DNA of 7,846 bases from Chlamydiota bacterium (GCA_027449725.1 DAIDLB010000272.1:1-7846), one strand, 5' to 3'. Numbered from the stretch's first letter, positions 1 to 7,595 are shown. The notes: a model not told the origin generated them from the letters alone. A program made the numbers and translations.

Positions 1-1073
1 CCCCAGCTCCAGTGGAGTCCCTCGGCATACTGCGCGACACCCTGGCTGAACCATCCTGAAAAACCCGTCGTATTCAACCGGCAGGCAAGGGTGATGAGGG
101 TTGCAAACCAAATCAGGGTATCCCAGGCGCTATGCTCCTGCAAAATATCCTTCCACTCCAAGATCCGCGTAAGGAGCAGGATCGACACTCCGATCATCGC
201 CGCCGCCGTCGCCTTCACACCCAAAAAATGGCCGAAGATCCAGAGCAAAATCAGCAAGACGAAGGTCCCCGCCATGATCTTCTCCTGAAGGCTTACCGGC
301 CCCATCGCGCTAAGTCTCTCCTCGGCCATCTTCTTCGCATGGGGCGTCTGCCGGATCGACGGCGTCTTCAGCCAATACATCAGACAAGGCAAGACAAGCA
401 AACTGACCAGCCCCGGAACAATCGCCGCCAGCGCCCAATCCATCCAACTAATGGCAATCCCGTGCGACGCGGCAATAGACGCGATCAGCGGATTTCCCGC
501 CATCGCCGTCAAAAACATCGCGCTCGTCACCGCAGTCCCCTGATACGCGCAGAGCGTCAGATAGGCAGCCATCCTCGGGTCATGCGACTCGCCGGTAAAA
601 ATATCGGCCAAGCTCTTCAGCACCGGATAAATGACGCCCCCCGCCCTCGCCGTAATGCTCGGGATACAAGGCGAAAGGACCAAATCGGCCGCAACCAGCC
701 CATATCCCAGACCCAGGCTGCTCTTCCCAAACAGCCCCATGACCGAATACGCCAGCCTGGCCCCCAGCCCCGTCAAGATAAACCCTTTCGCAATGAAAAA
801 CGCCAGCACGACAAGCCACACCACATCGTTGCCAAACCCGTTGCACGCATCCTCCAACCTCAGCGCGCCCAATAGCACCGACGCCGTCAACGCAATCAAA
901 GCGACAGCCCCCATCGGCAGCGGCTTCAAGATGATCGCCACAATCGTCGCCGTAAAGATCGCAAAGAGCTTCCACGCCTCCGGATTCAACCCCTCGGGAA
1001 GAGGAAACAGCCAAATCAACACGCCCACTAAAACACTGCTGAGCACCTTGGCCGGCAAAGAATACTTTCCCAT
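1..1073 (-). CDS. DASS-family dicarboxylate translocator (2-oxoglutarate/malate type), 3' end outside window
   Basis: An inner-membrane carrier of the divalent anion:sodium symporter family, most like the plastid/chlamydial 2-oxoglutarate/malate translocators that exchange or import C4/C5 dicarboxylates. The frame is open from 1073 to the left edge, giving 357 complete residues; full-length family members are around 470, so about the last quarter is missing. Visible family marks are KPLPMGAVAL (residues 50-59), a hydrophobic stretch at 84-95, the first helical-hairpin motif PSITARAGG (138-146) and VTSAMFLTAMAGNPL (182-196). Many hydrophobic segments follow, with a cytoplasmic-looking basic loop near 236-253. 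Two consecutive ATGs exist (1076 and 1073). AGGAGG lies 2 nt from the first and 5 nt from the second, so the second is preferred. The usual Asn of the PSNT motif is Ile140 here. It lies downstream of, and on the same strand as, the aldo/keto reductase, separated by the palindromic element. Family assignment is firm; the exact substrate is inferred. Confidence 0.88.
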   Translation of the reverse strand, partial: MGKYSLPAKVLSSVLVGVLIWLFPLPEGLNPEAWKLFAIFTATIVAIILKPLPMGAVALIALTASVLLGALRLEDACNGFGNDVVWLVVLAFFIAKGFILTGLGARLAYSVMGLFGKSSLGLGYGLVAADLVLSPCIPSITARAGGVIYPVLKSLADIFTGESHDPRMAAYLTLCAYQGTAVTSAMFLTAMAGNPLIASIAASHGIAISWMDWALAAIVPGLVSLLVLPCLMYWLKTPSIRQTPHAKKMAEERLSAMGPVSLQEKIMAGTFVLLILLWIFGHFLGVKATAAAMIGVSILLLTRILEWKDILQEHSAWDTLIWFATLITLACRLNTTGFSGWFSQGVAQYAEGLHWSW

Positions 1074-1078
1074 CATTT

Positions 1079-1084
1079 CCTCCT
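1079..1084 (-). promoter_or_regulatory. Shine-Dalgarno of the dicarboxylate translocator
   Basis: A perfect AGGAGG on the minus strand, 5 nt before the ATG at 1073 and only 2 nt before the ATG at 1076. The spacing favours the second ATG as the start. The sequence is seen directly; which ATG is used is inference. Confidence 0.75.
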
Positions 1085-1130
1085 CAAAAGAGTCCTAATA
1101 CTCTGCCATCAAGCAAAAAAAATCAATCTC

Positions 1131-1277
1131 TTAAGGGCTCCACCCTTAAACCAGCTATTGGACTTCGTCCTTTAGAATCCTGTTTGTTTTTATGTCATGC
1201 ACGCAGTGCATGACATAAAAACAATGGGTTTACAAAGGGCTTGCCCTTTGGCGGGATTGTAAGGGCGGAGCCCTTAC
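1131..1277. repeat. 147-bp two-fold symmetric palindromic element
   Basis: Two 72-nt half-arms (1131-1202 and 1206-1277) face each other around a 3-nt centre (1203-1205). Read inward, each half has the same order. First comes an outer hairpin with core TAAGGGCTCC(A/G)CCCTTA (1132-1148 and 1276-1260). A second short hairpin follows (GGAC-TTC-GTCC at 1160-1170 on the left; CAAAGGGC and GCCCTTTG at 1233-1250 on the right). Then comes a TTT/AA/CC-type linker, and finally a perfect 19-bp arm (1184-1202 pairing with 1206-1224). The linker and middle hairpin have diverged between halves while the ends and centre are conserved. No ORF fits inside. The pattern resembles a REP/BIME- or MITE-like dispersed repeat capable of cruciform or clover-leaf folding. 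It provides the TAA stop of the aldo/keto reductase. Symmetry is seen directly; mobility or dispersal in the genome is inference. Confidence 0.7.
1184..1224. repeat. Central 19-bp perfect inverted repeat with 3-nt loop
   Basis: Positions 1184-1202 and 1206-1224 are exact reverse complements around GCA. The stem is A/T-rich outside and GC-containing near the loop. Neither strand has a T-run after the stem, so it is not a canonical intrinsic terminator. It may still slow or end transcription leaving the aldo/keto reductase, or serve as the core of the larger symmetric element. Confidence 0.85.
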
Positions 1278-2365
1278 GGATTGCGAGGCGGAGGAGGCGC
1301 GCCGGTGATGGCGGCGAGAGCTTTGTCCCACTCGGCTTTGGGCCAGTTGGGGAGGCGGAGGAGTTTGGTGTTTTCGTGGAGGTGGTCGAGTTTTTTCATG
1401 CCGGCGAAGAGGGTGCAGGCGGTGGGGGTGGAAGCGAGGAACTGGAGGGATTGGAGGGCGGGAGATTCTTCTTTGGGGAGGCGGTCGAAGACGCGGGCGG
1501 GGAGGCTCATCGCGTGGGACTGCATGAGGGGTGAAGAGACCATGAAGGCGATGTTCGCATCGGTGAGGATTTGGAGGGTTTTGCTCTTGACGGCTTCGAG
1601 CATGACGAGGTTATAGGGCATCTGGACGGCGCGGAAGTGGTGGTTTGCCCCCCCGGCATCGAGGGCGCAGGCGAGGATTTTGGGAAGCTGGAGGGTGGTC
1701 TTCTGACCTTGTTTTTGGCGGAGGCCGTTCCAGGTGGCGATGCCGTAGCGGGCGATGCGGCCATTTTGGACATTTTGCTCGAGGAGGCGGAAGGCGTCTG
1801 TAAGTCGGCGGTAGAATTCGGCTTCGTCGATTTCCTGGAGCTGGGTTTCGGGGTTGTGGAGATAGTAGAGGTCGATGCAGTTCAGGCCAAGATTGCGGAG
1901 GCTGAGGGTGATTTGTGCGTCCAGGAAGGCAGGCGCAATGCAGTGGCAGCCGAGGGCGATGTCGCCGGGCGCGATGAGGCCGGGATCGAGGTACTGGGTG
2001 CGGAGGGTGTCGTCAAAGACTTCGGGGGTCCCTTCGCAGGGGATGAAGCCCCCTTTTGTCGCGATGACGATCTGGCTGCGCTTGAGTCCCTGGCGCTCGA
2101 GTTCTTTGAGGACGCGGTGGATGACTTTTTCGCTCCGCATGCAGCGGTAGTTGATCGCGGTGTCGAAGAAGTTGACGCCGCTTAGGGCGGCTTTGATCAG
2201 GCTTTGTTCGTAAAGGCGGTCGGTTGCGTCGTCGGCCTGTCCGAGATAGGTGCCGGCGCCGAGAGCGGATACTCTGAGTCCGTCAAAGCTCCTTTGCTTG
2301 TCGGGATGGACCTCTTTGGCCTGGAAATATTCGAGCGTGAAATCGGGTGTCGCCGCATTTTCCAT
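1274..2365 (-). CDS. Aldo/keto reductase family oxidoreductase
   Basis: Probable cytosolic NAD(P)H-dependent reductase of carbonyl compounds with a TIM-barrel fold; substrate unknown. The 363-residue protein carries the family tetrad in order: Asp68 in FFDTA, Tyr73 in INYR, Lys104 in ATKGG and His170 in YLHNPE. GAGTYLGQ (36-43) near the N-terminus matches the first barrel strand. It is somewhat longer than the common ~320-residue members, with an N-terminal lead of about 30 residues and an insertion around 111-145 (EGTPEVFDD to IAPGD). The C-terminus ends in a proline-rich tail (PPPPRNP) that stops inside the palindromic element. No Shine-Dalgarno precedes the ATG; a promoter-like pair ends 7 nt before it, suggesting a leaderless mRNA. 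It is divergent from the MFS gene with 59 bp between starts. Family call is confident, physiological role is not known. Confidence 0.92.
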   Translation of the reverse strand: MENAATPDFTLEYFQAKEVHPDKQRSFDGLRVSALGAGTYLGQADDATDRLYEQSLIKAALSGVNFFDTAINYRCMRSEKVIHRVLKELERQGLKRSQIVIATKGGFIPCEGTPEVFDDTLRTQYLDPGLIAPGDIALGCHCIAPAFLDAQITLSLRNLGLNCIDLYYLHNPETQLQEIDEAEFYRRLTDAFRLLEQNVQNGRIARYGIATWNGLRQKQGQKTTLQLPKILACALDAGGANHHFRAVQMPYNLVMLEAVKSKTLQILTDANIAFMVSSPLMQSHAMSLPARVFDRLPKEESPALQSLQFLASTPTACTLFAGMKKLDHLHENTKLLRLPNWPKAEWDKALAAITGAPPPPRNP

Positions 2366-2372
2366 ATAAGCA

Positions 2373-2401
2373 GTTGTAGCTAAAACGGAAATTGTTTTAA
2401 A
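2373..2401 (-). promoter_or_regulatory. Candidate leaderless promoter of the aldo/keto reductase
   Basis: On the minus strand TTTAAA (2396-2401, 4/6 to TTGACA) is followed by a 17-nt spacer and TACAAC (2373-2378, 4/6 to TATAAT). The hexamer ends 7 nt before the ATG, so transcription would start at or next to the start codon. The 8-mer AGCTACAA and its distance to the ATG are identical to those before the RDD gene. The individual hexamers are only moderate; the shared geometry raises confidence. Confidence 0.45.
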
Positions 2402-2411
2402 AGACTTTGTT

Positions 2412-2417
2412 GAGGAG
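2412..2417 (+). promoter_or_regulatory. Shine-Dalgarno of the MFS permease gene
   Basis: GAGGAG lies 7 nt before the ATG at 2425, ideal spacing. It decides against the in-frame TTG at 2407, which would place the site inside the coding region. Confidence 0.8.
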
Positions 2418-2424
2418 CCATCCC

Positions 2425-3612
2425 ATGCTGCGAAGAAACGTGCCGATGACCGTCTTTCTGTTTTTGATCATGACGCTGCATACGGCAACGCTCGGCTGTT
2501 TCCAGTGGCCGCACAGCTTTCTTTCAAAAGAGCTGACAAGCCACCCGCTTCTCTATAAGTGCATCTTCTATGCGACGGCTTTGACCGTCTCCATGTTCCA
2601 TCAGCCGATCTCGAGGAGGATCGGGCTGAAGATGGAGCTGGCTGCGGGAGTCATCAGCAGCGCGCTGGGGATGCTCTTTTTTATCGCCCACGCGACGATT
2701 CTTCCCGCGACTTCATGGGTGATGATCCTATCGATGATCCTGATGGGCATGTCCATGCTTTCGGTCATCAACTGCCTCCTCACTTATGTGATCCTCGTCT
2801 TCAGCAACAAAACGCTTCTTGGGCTTATCACTCTCTTCGCTTTTGGGAATGCAGGACTGATGCTGGCGCCGCAGCTGCTCCGGCTCGGAGGGATGCTGCA
2901 CCTGACAATCGAACTGATCTTCTGCATAACTACGTTCCTTTTGATGTACGGCGCCGGCATCCTGATCCTTTTCGACGAGCCGAGCTATGCGCAAGATCCC
3001 TCCCTGCAGGTCAATACCTATCTTCGGAAAGAGATGCCTCTCCGGTTTCCGCTGTATATGCTCTCTGTCGCGTTCTATGGCCTGGCCGAAAGCACCTTCA
3101 GCCTCTGGGGCGAGGGGCTCGTCAGCCATACGATCTCGCTCTATCTGAGCCGAATCTCGGCCTCTTCGTTTTGGCTCTCCCTCATTGTTGGACAGATCCT
3201 CATGCTCATCTTGGTGCAGCGCTTCGACCCCAGGCGGGTCATCTTGATCAACTGCATCCTGATCCTTGCCGCGCTGCTCTGGCTTGGAAACGTCTATTCC
3301 ACCCCCTATATCGTCTTAGGAATGGTCGTGGGCGGGCTGGGATGCGCAGGGATCTTGGGGGTTACGTTCTTTTCTCTGACGAGAGAGGTGTTCTTTTTTT
3401 CTTATAGCAACCGCGACCGCTACCTGACCCTGATCGAAAACGGCGTCTCGTGGCTGATGACGAGCTACATGTTCGCTGTCGGCCTGACCGATATCGTCAC
3501 CGACTGGCTCGATCAGTATTCGAGGCTCCCCTTTCTTATCGGGACACTCTATATCGCCTGCTACGCCGTCATCATTTTCTATCTCAACAGGACAAGGCCG
3601 CAAGAGTCATAA
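2425..3612 (+). CDS. MFS-type transporter, 12 predicted membrane helices, substrate unknown
   Basis: A 395-residue, strongly hydrophobic inner-membrane protein with about twelve transmembrane segments. These are near residues 8-27, 42-59, 70-89, 97-126 (perhaps a helix and its neighbour), 131-148, 160-183, 206-226, 245-264, 271-290, 293-317, 338-357 and 367-386. A polar loop around 184-205 ([12 protein letters not shown] then RKEMPLR) separates two six-helix halves, as in the major facilitator superfamily. The seventh helix starts the C-terminal half with [14 protein letters not shown] (217-230). This recalls the 'YVGxE...W' pattern of fucose-permease-like (FHS) carriers; that subfamily hint is inference. 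Basic loops such as SRRIG (63-67) and RFDPRR (266-271) sit at MFS-like cytoplasmic positions. It starts at the ATG with a 7-nt-spaced GAGGAG. Its last 6 bp overlap the end of the convergent synthetase/GNAT gene, leaving no room for a separate terminator. Substrate cannot be read from the sequence. Confidence 0.82.
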   Translation: MLRRNVPMTVFLFLIMTLHTATLGCFQWPHSFLSKELTSHPLLYKCIFYATALTVSMFHQPISRRIGLKMELAAGVISSALGMLFFIAHATILPATSWVMILSMILMGMSMLSVINCLLTYVILVFSNKTLLGLITLFAFGNAGLMLAPQLLRLGGMLHLTIELIFCITTFLLMYGAGILILFDEPSYAQDPSLQVNTYLRKEMPLRFPLYMLSVAFYGLAESTFSLWGEGLVSHTISLYLSRISASSFWLSLIVGQILMLILVQRFDPRRVILINCILILAALLWLGNVYSTPYIVLGMVVGGLGCAGILGVTFFSLTREVFFFSYSNRDRYLTLIENGVSWLMTSYMFAVGLTDIVTDWLDQYSRLPFLIGTLYIACYAVIIFYLNRTRPQES

Positions 3613-6300
3613 TCGCAATCTGGCGATCATCCGATCCTGCCCGAGCGGCTCCAGGGAAAAACCGAGGCGGCGGCATAGCGCCTGCATCTGATGGTTTTCC
3701 AGCAGCATCGACGCTGCGATTTCTTCGATCCCCTCTGCTTTGGCGGCTTGGAGAAGTTTTTGCATGAGCTTGGCCCCGATCCCCTTATTTTGCCACTGGT
3801 CTTTGACGACGAGACCAAAGGAGGCGCTCTTCGAGAAGGGGATTTTTGACACGCGCGCCGCGCCGAGGATCTCGGATTCGCGTTCTGCGAGGAGGACGAT
3901 CTCCCGGTCATAGTCGATGAACGAGATTTTGGAGAGCCTCTCGTGCGCTGTTCTTTCGTCGAAACCAAGATCTTTAAGCCAGCGCTGGCGCACCGTCTCT
4001 TTCGAGAGGTCTTGGTGGAAGCTGTGAAGAGGCTTCTCGTCTTCAGGTCGGATCGGACGGATCAGGATCTCTTTGCCGTCGAGACGCCACTTCTCGACAT
4101 ATTGGGTCGGATAGGGGCGGATGGCAGGGCGGGGCAGCTCTTTTGTCTTGGGATCGTGAAGTACGATGCGGGCGTCGAGGGCGATGAGAGTGTCCGCTGA
4201 GGCGAGAAGCGGGTTGATGTCGAACTCTTTGATCCACGGCTGCTCGACGATCAGCCTTGAAAATTGGACGAGGATCTGTTCAAGCCGTTTCAGATCTACG
4301 CCCTTGCGTCCCCGAACGCCTTGCAGCGCGTAATAGATCTTTGTCCTCTCCATCAACCGACGGGCTAAAGTCGTCGTGAGCGGGGGGATTGCAAGCGCGC
4401 TGTCCTTGAACACCTCGACGAGCTGCCCGCCGCAGCCGAAGAGGAGGACTGGGCCGAGCTGCTCGTCGATCGAGCTGCCGAGGATCAATTCATAGCCGTC
4501 GAGCTTGATCATCGGCTGGACCGTGACGCCCTGAAAATGCTTTTGCCCGGCCATCTTGACCACAGATGCAAAAATCTCCTCATACGCCTTCCTGACTTCT
4601 TCGACGCTATGGAGGTTCAGCTTGACGCCGCCGACATCGGTCTTATGGGTGATCGTCTTTGAAAAGAGCTTCAATACGACGGGAAAGCCAAAGCGCTCGG
4701 CCAACTGCGCCGCCTCTTCGGGGCTATGGGCGACCTCGGTCGGGACGGCGGGGATCGAATATGCCTCAAGCACCTTCTTCGACTCCACCTCGTCTAGGAG
4801 CGTCCGGTTTTCCTGCAATGCCTTCTCGATCATCCGGTGGACGTGGACCAAGCAGGCGCCCTCATCCGTCATCAGACAGAGCTCCGGCACTTCGTAGATG
4901 CTGCGGAGGTGCTTTTCGTATTGCCACATCTGGGCAAACGCACGGCACGCCTCGTCTGGGAACTCAAAATTGGGGATCCCGGCGTGCGTCAGGATCTCCT
5001 TGCCCGATCGGACGCTGTCCGCCCCCATCCAGCTTGCCAGGAGCGTCTTCCCCTTCCGCTCGATCTTTGCCAGCGCCTCTGCCGTCTCTGTCGGCTCCGT
5101 CATGTCCTGCGGCGTCAGGATGACAAGCACCCCTTCTGCCGCCGGATCTTGCAGCGCAATCTCTACGGCCTTGCCGTAGACCGGAGCTCTCGCATCGCCC
5201 AGGATATCGATGGGATTGCCGCGGCTCCAATGGGGCGGAAGAAACGCATTGTACGCTTCGAATATCTCACGGCTGGTTTCGGCCAGCTTGCCTCCGCCCG
5301 CGATGAGGGCGTCCGTCGCGATGACTCCGGGCCCTCCCGCATTTGTTACAATTGCCAGATGGGGACCTTTGGGCCTCGGCTGCTTGGACAGAAGATCGGC
5401 CATGCTGAAGAGATCAGAGATCGTATCGACCCTGAGCACCCCTACCCTCGCGAAAGCGGCGCTAAGGACCTCGTCGCTGCCGGCAAGCGCACCCGTATGC
5501 GACGCGGCCGCCTTGGCCGACTCGGCGCTCCGCCCCGCCTTGATCAGGATGATCGGCTTGGAGAGAGCCACCTCGCGGGCGGCGGAGAGAAAGCGCCTTG
5601 CATCGCCAATGCTTTCCATATAGATCAGCAGGCTCTCGGTCTCCGGATCGCTGCCGAAATAGTCGATCAGATCGCTCCAGTCGACATCGAGCATCGACCC
5701 GATCGAGACAAACGCCGAAAAGCCAACCTTCTCGCGCAAACTCCAGTCCAGCACCGCCGTGCAGAGCGCGCCCGACTGCGAAATGAACGCGATCTTTCCC
5801 TTGAGAGCCATGCCGGCCGCAAAGGTCGCATTGAGCCCCTTGGACGGCCGCATCACCCCGAGGCAATTGGGGCCGATGATCCGCATCCCTCCCCTTCTCG
5901 CATGGACGAGGATCTCCTCTTCCATCTTGATCCCCGGCTCCCCCATCTCCTTGAACCCGGCAGAGATGATGATAGCGCTCGGGATGCCTCTATCCGCACA
6001 CTCGGAAATAATTTGCGAGACGCTCTTGGCCGGCGTTACGATGACAGCCAGGTCGGGCTTTTCCGGCAAGGCCGCCAGCGACGGATACGCCTTCACGCCG
6101 AGAACAGAGTCCCTCTTCGGATTCACAGGATAGATCGTCCCGGGAAACGACCCGACCAAATTGGCCATGACCGTCCGGCCAACGCTTCCCGGATTTTCGG
6201 TCGCTCCAATTAAAGCAACGGATTTTGGTGCAAACAACTCGCTCAAGCCTTTTTCCATCCGATGGAAAAAGCCAAGCGAAGGATCGGAGAGAGGACGCAT
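3607..6300 (-). CDS. NDP-forming acyl-CoA synthetase fused to GNAT acetyltransferase (Pat-like)
   Basis: An 897-residue cytosolic fusion. Residues ~15-155 form the CoA-binding Rossmann domain ([34 protein letters not shown]). Residues ~165-460 are succinyl-CoA-ligase-like, with ISQSGA (173-178) and His268 in ASHTGALAG, the position phosphorylated in ADP-forming acetyl-CoA synthetases. Residues ~485-715 are an ATP-grasp domain with His552 in [19 protein letters not shown] (622-630) and DINPLL (694-699). Residues ~730-897 form a GNAT domain with an acetyl-CoA loop QNKGIG (837-842). Architecture and length match bacterial Pat/PatZ protein lysine acetyltransferases (~890 aa). In those enzymes the synthetase half is reported to be degenerate, whereas both relay histidines remain here, so it may also interconvert acyl-CoA and acyl acid + ATP. 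The start at 6300 lies 3 nt after the RDD stop, without a good Shine-Dalgarno, suggesting coupling. Met15 (6258) is an alternative start. The family is certain; which activities persist is inference. Confidence 0.93.
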   Translation of the reverse strand: MRPLSDPSLGFFHRMEKGLSELFAPKSVALIGATENPGSVGRTVMANLVGSFPGTIYPVNPKRDSVLGVKAYPSLAALPEKPDLAVIVTPAKSVSQIISECADRGIPSAIIISAGFKEMGEPGIKMEEEILVHARRGGMRIIGPNCLGVMRPSKGLNATFAAGMALKGKIAFISQSGALCTAVLDWSLREKVGFSAFVSIGSMLDVDWSDLIDYFGSDPETESLLIYMESIGDARRFLSAAREVALSKPIILIKAGRSAESAKAAASHTGALAGSDEVLSAAFARVGVLRVDTISDLFSMADLLSKQPRPKGPHLAIVTNAGGPGVIATDALIAGGGKLAETSREIFEAYNAFLPPHWSRGNPIDILGDARAPVYGKAVEIALQDPAAEGVLVILTPQDMTEPTETAEALAKIERKGKTLLASWMGADSVRSGKEILTHAGIPNFEFPDEACRAFAQMWQYEKHLRSIYEVPELCLMTDEGACLVHVHRMIEKALQENRTLLDEVESKKVLEAYSIPAVPTEVAHSPEEAAQLAERFGFPVVLKLFSKTITHKTDVGGVKLNLHSVEEVRKAYEEIFASVVKMAGQKHFQGVTVQPMIKLDGYELILGSSIDEQLGPVLLFGCGGQLVEVFKDSALAIPPLTTTLARRLMERTKIYYALQGVRGRKGVDLKRLEQILVQFSRLIVEQPWIKEFDINPLLASADTLIALDARIVLHDPKTKELPRPAIRPYPTQYVEKWRLDGKEILIRPIRPEDEKPLHSFHQDLSKETVRQRWLKDLGFDERTAHERLSKISFIDYDREIVLLAERESEILGAARVSKIPFSKSASFGLVVKDQWQNKGIGAKLMQKLLQAAKAEGIEEIAASMLLENHQMQALCRRLGFSLEPLGQDRMIARLRL

Positions 6301-6303
6301 CGG

Positions 6304-6849
6304 CTATAAACTCTTTTTCCAGTACGAATAGTAGATCATGCCGATGATTGCAAGAACGAAGACGCAGTAAAAACGCCATTTGGGGATCGCCTCATGGAAA
6401 ACCGCAACCTGCTCTTGCAAGTCCCAGCTCGTCGTCTTCAAGACCCTGAGCCTATGATACGATGCCAGCATACATAAGACATTGATGATGGGAATCCCGA
6501 GTCCCATCCCCTTGACCCATACTCCAAAGCTCCGCCTAAGGGCGCTCTCGAAATCGATCCTCTTCGAAAAGCCCTTCTTCAAGCGAACCTTGAGAAGCCA
6601 TTTGCCCGGCGTCGTTCCCCACGTCCAAAGCAATAGCGCCTCCAGAGGCACCCAGGCAAAATATTCCAAAGGGACCCAATTCTCGAACGGCGGCACGCTC
6701 GCCGCCCGCCCTGCAATCAGGCTCACAAGGCAGAAAAAAAGCGCATAGTCAAAGAGGCGCGCCGTCAACCGCACCCAGGGGTTCACAACCGCCGGCTTCG
6801 GCCGCGGCGGCTCCCCCGTGATGATCTCGGACGGATCGATCGCTTCCAT
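6304..6849 (-). CDS. RDD-family membrane protein
   Basis: A 181-residue integral membrane protein of the RDD family (Arg-Asp-Asp), whose biochemical role is mostly unknown; some members have been linked to ion transport. The hallmark RLTARLFDYALFF (27-39) begins the first helix, supplying the Arg and first Asp. GTTPGKWLLKVRL (78-90) is the conserved loop after helix two. FESALRRSFGVW (100-111) precedes the third helix. Membrane segments are predicted near 33-48, 62-77, 112-129 and 159-176. The final family Asp seems to be in SWDLQ (141-145), without the usual HD-L-AGT context. The N-terminal ~22 residues are acidic and proline-rich, probably cytoplasmic. It lies 41 bp after the PP2C gene and 3 bp before the synthetase/GNAT gene on the same strand. 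No Shine-Dalgarno is visible, but a promoter pair ends 7 nt before the ATG. Confidence 0.82.
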   Translation of the reverse strand: MEAIDPSEIITGEPPRPKPAVVNPWVRLTARLFDYALFFCLVSLIAGRAASVPPFENWVPLEYFAWVPLEALLLWTWGTTPGKWLLKVRLKKGFSKRIDFESALRRSFGVWVKGMGLGIPIINVLCMLASYHRLRVLKTTSWDLQEQVAVFHEAIPKWRFYCVFVLAIIGMIYYSYWKKSL

Positions 6850-6856
6850 ATTTGCT

Positions 6857-6885
6857 ATTGTAGCTTTTCATACCAAATTAGCCAA
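6857..6885 (-). promoter_or_regulatory. Candidate leaderless promoter of the RDD - synthetase/GNAT genes
   Basis: On the minus strand TTGGCT (6880-6885, 4/6) is followed by 17 nt and TACAAT (6857-6862, 5/6 to TATAAT). The hexamer ends 7 nt before the RDD ATG at 6849, placing the predicted transcription start at the initiation codon. It falls within the 41-bp gap after the PP2C stop. The RDD and synthetase genes could therefore be transcribed separately from PP2C as well as by read-through. Sequence match is good; use in vivo is inference. Confidence 0.55.
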
Positions 6886-6890
6886 ATGCC

Positions 6891-7595
6891 TTAAGGAAGT
6901 CTGACGACAAGGGCGGAGAGGTTATCGGTGGATCCAGCCTGATAGGCGGAGTAGACAAGGCTGGCGGCGATTTCTTGAGGGGAAAGGTGCCCTGAAGCTT
7001 GGACGGCGGCGGCGATTTGTCTTGTGCTGGCAACATCGTAGATCCCATCGCAAGCAAGAATGAGGTGGGTATCTTTCGGAAGAGGGATGGCGGTGATCTT
7101 GGGTCTGGCGTTGATGGGACCGATGAGGTTGTCGCCGATGGCGCGGGCAACGGCGAGGCGGGCGTTGATGCGGCCAAAGGCGACGAAACAGCCCCGCTTT
7201 TCAATTCCTCTCCGATAACGAATGTCTGTCGGCTTGGCGTCTTCGCTAAGTTGCAGGCCGTTATCGAGGATGGTCCTCGAGTCGCCTGTGTTGGCAACCC
7301 AAAGCTTGTTGTCGAGGATCATGGCGACAGTCGCCGTGGTGCCGGAGACCCGCGTGCCGAACTCTTTATCGAGGCAGACGAAGGCGAGTTTGAGGGCGTT
7401 CCAAACAGCTTCATCGGTAAGCGTGGAAGCGCAGGTTTCGTTGAGCGTTTGAGACAGGACTCTCTCAAGATTGGATTTGACGAATTGGGAGGCGGCAGAG
7501 CCGCCATGGCCGTCGAAGATGCCGAAGAGACGGACCGGATAGGTTTTTCCCTCAACGAGAAGGTCAAAGCTGGAAACCAGATGTTCGTCTTCCAT
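6891..7595 (-). CDS. PP2C-type Ser/Thr protein phosphatase (true N-terminus probably upstream)
   Basis: A metal-dependent phosphatase of the PPM/PP2C family, probably cytosolic, which removes phosphate from Ser/Thr residues and would oppose Hanks-type kinases. From the ATG at 7595 there are 234 residues with the family motifs in order: MEDEH (1-5, metal-binding Glu/Asp), DGHGG (28-32), SGTTA (84-88), NTGDSR (102-107), ARAIGD (150-155), ACDGIYD (181-187) and STDN (222-225). All metal-binding acidic residues (Asp28, Asp183, Asp224) are present, so it should be active. The 7595 ATG falls inside the first conserved motif. In-frame sequence just upstream reads GRRPT before MEDEH and supplies the phosphate-binding Arg and first strand expected of this fold. 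The protein therefore very likely begins further upstream, but no ATG, GTG or TTG exists in frame. 7595 is given as the only conventional start. It leads the RDD and synthetase/GNAT genes. Confidence 0.9.
   Translation of the reverse strand: MEDEHLVSSFDLLVEGKTYPVRLFGIFDGHGGSAASQFVKSNLERVLSQTLNETCASTLTDEAVWNALKLAFVCLDKEFGTRVSGTTATVAMILDNKLWVANTGDSRTILDNGLQLSEDAKPTDIRYRRGIEKRGCFVAFGRINARLAVARAIGDNLIGPINARPKITAIPLPKDTHLILACDGIYDVASTRQIAAAVQASGHLSPQEIAASLVYSAYQAGSTDNLSALVVRLP

Noticed and set aside
132..875. 247-residue plus-strand open frame
   Set aside because: Antisense to the dicarboxylate translocator; Arg/Gln/His-rich translation typical of a GC-rich shadow frame.
1184..1224. Intrinsic terminator for the aldo/keto reductase
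   Set aside because: The stem is strong but neither strand has a T-run directly after it. The only 8-nt T-run on the minus strand (1122-1115) lies 8 nt beyond a different, 7-bp hairpin.
2407..2424. TTG at 2407 as start of the MFS gene
   Set aside because: It would put the GAGGAG Shine-Dalgarno inside the gene; the ATG at 2425 has ideal spacing.
2559..3407. 282-residue plus-strand open frame within the MFS gene
   Set aside because: Alternative frame of the clear 12-helix permease; no motif and poor hydrophobic structure.
4837..6213. 458-residue plus-strand open frame
   Set aside because: Lies wholly antisense to the synthetase/GNAT gene; composition is Arg/Asp/His-rich shadow sequence with no recognisable domain and no Shine-Dalgarno.
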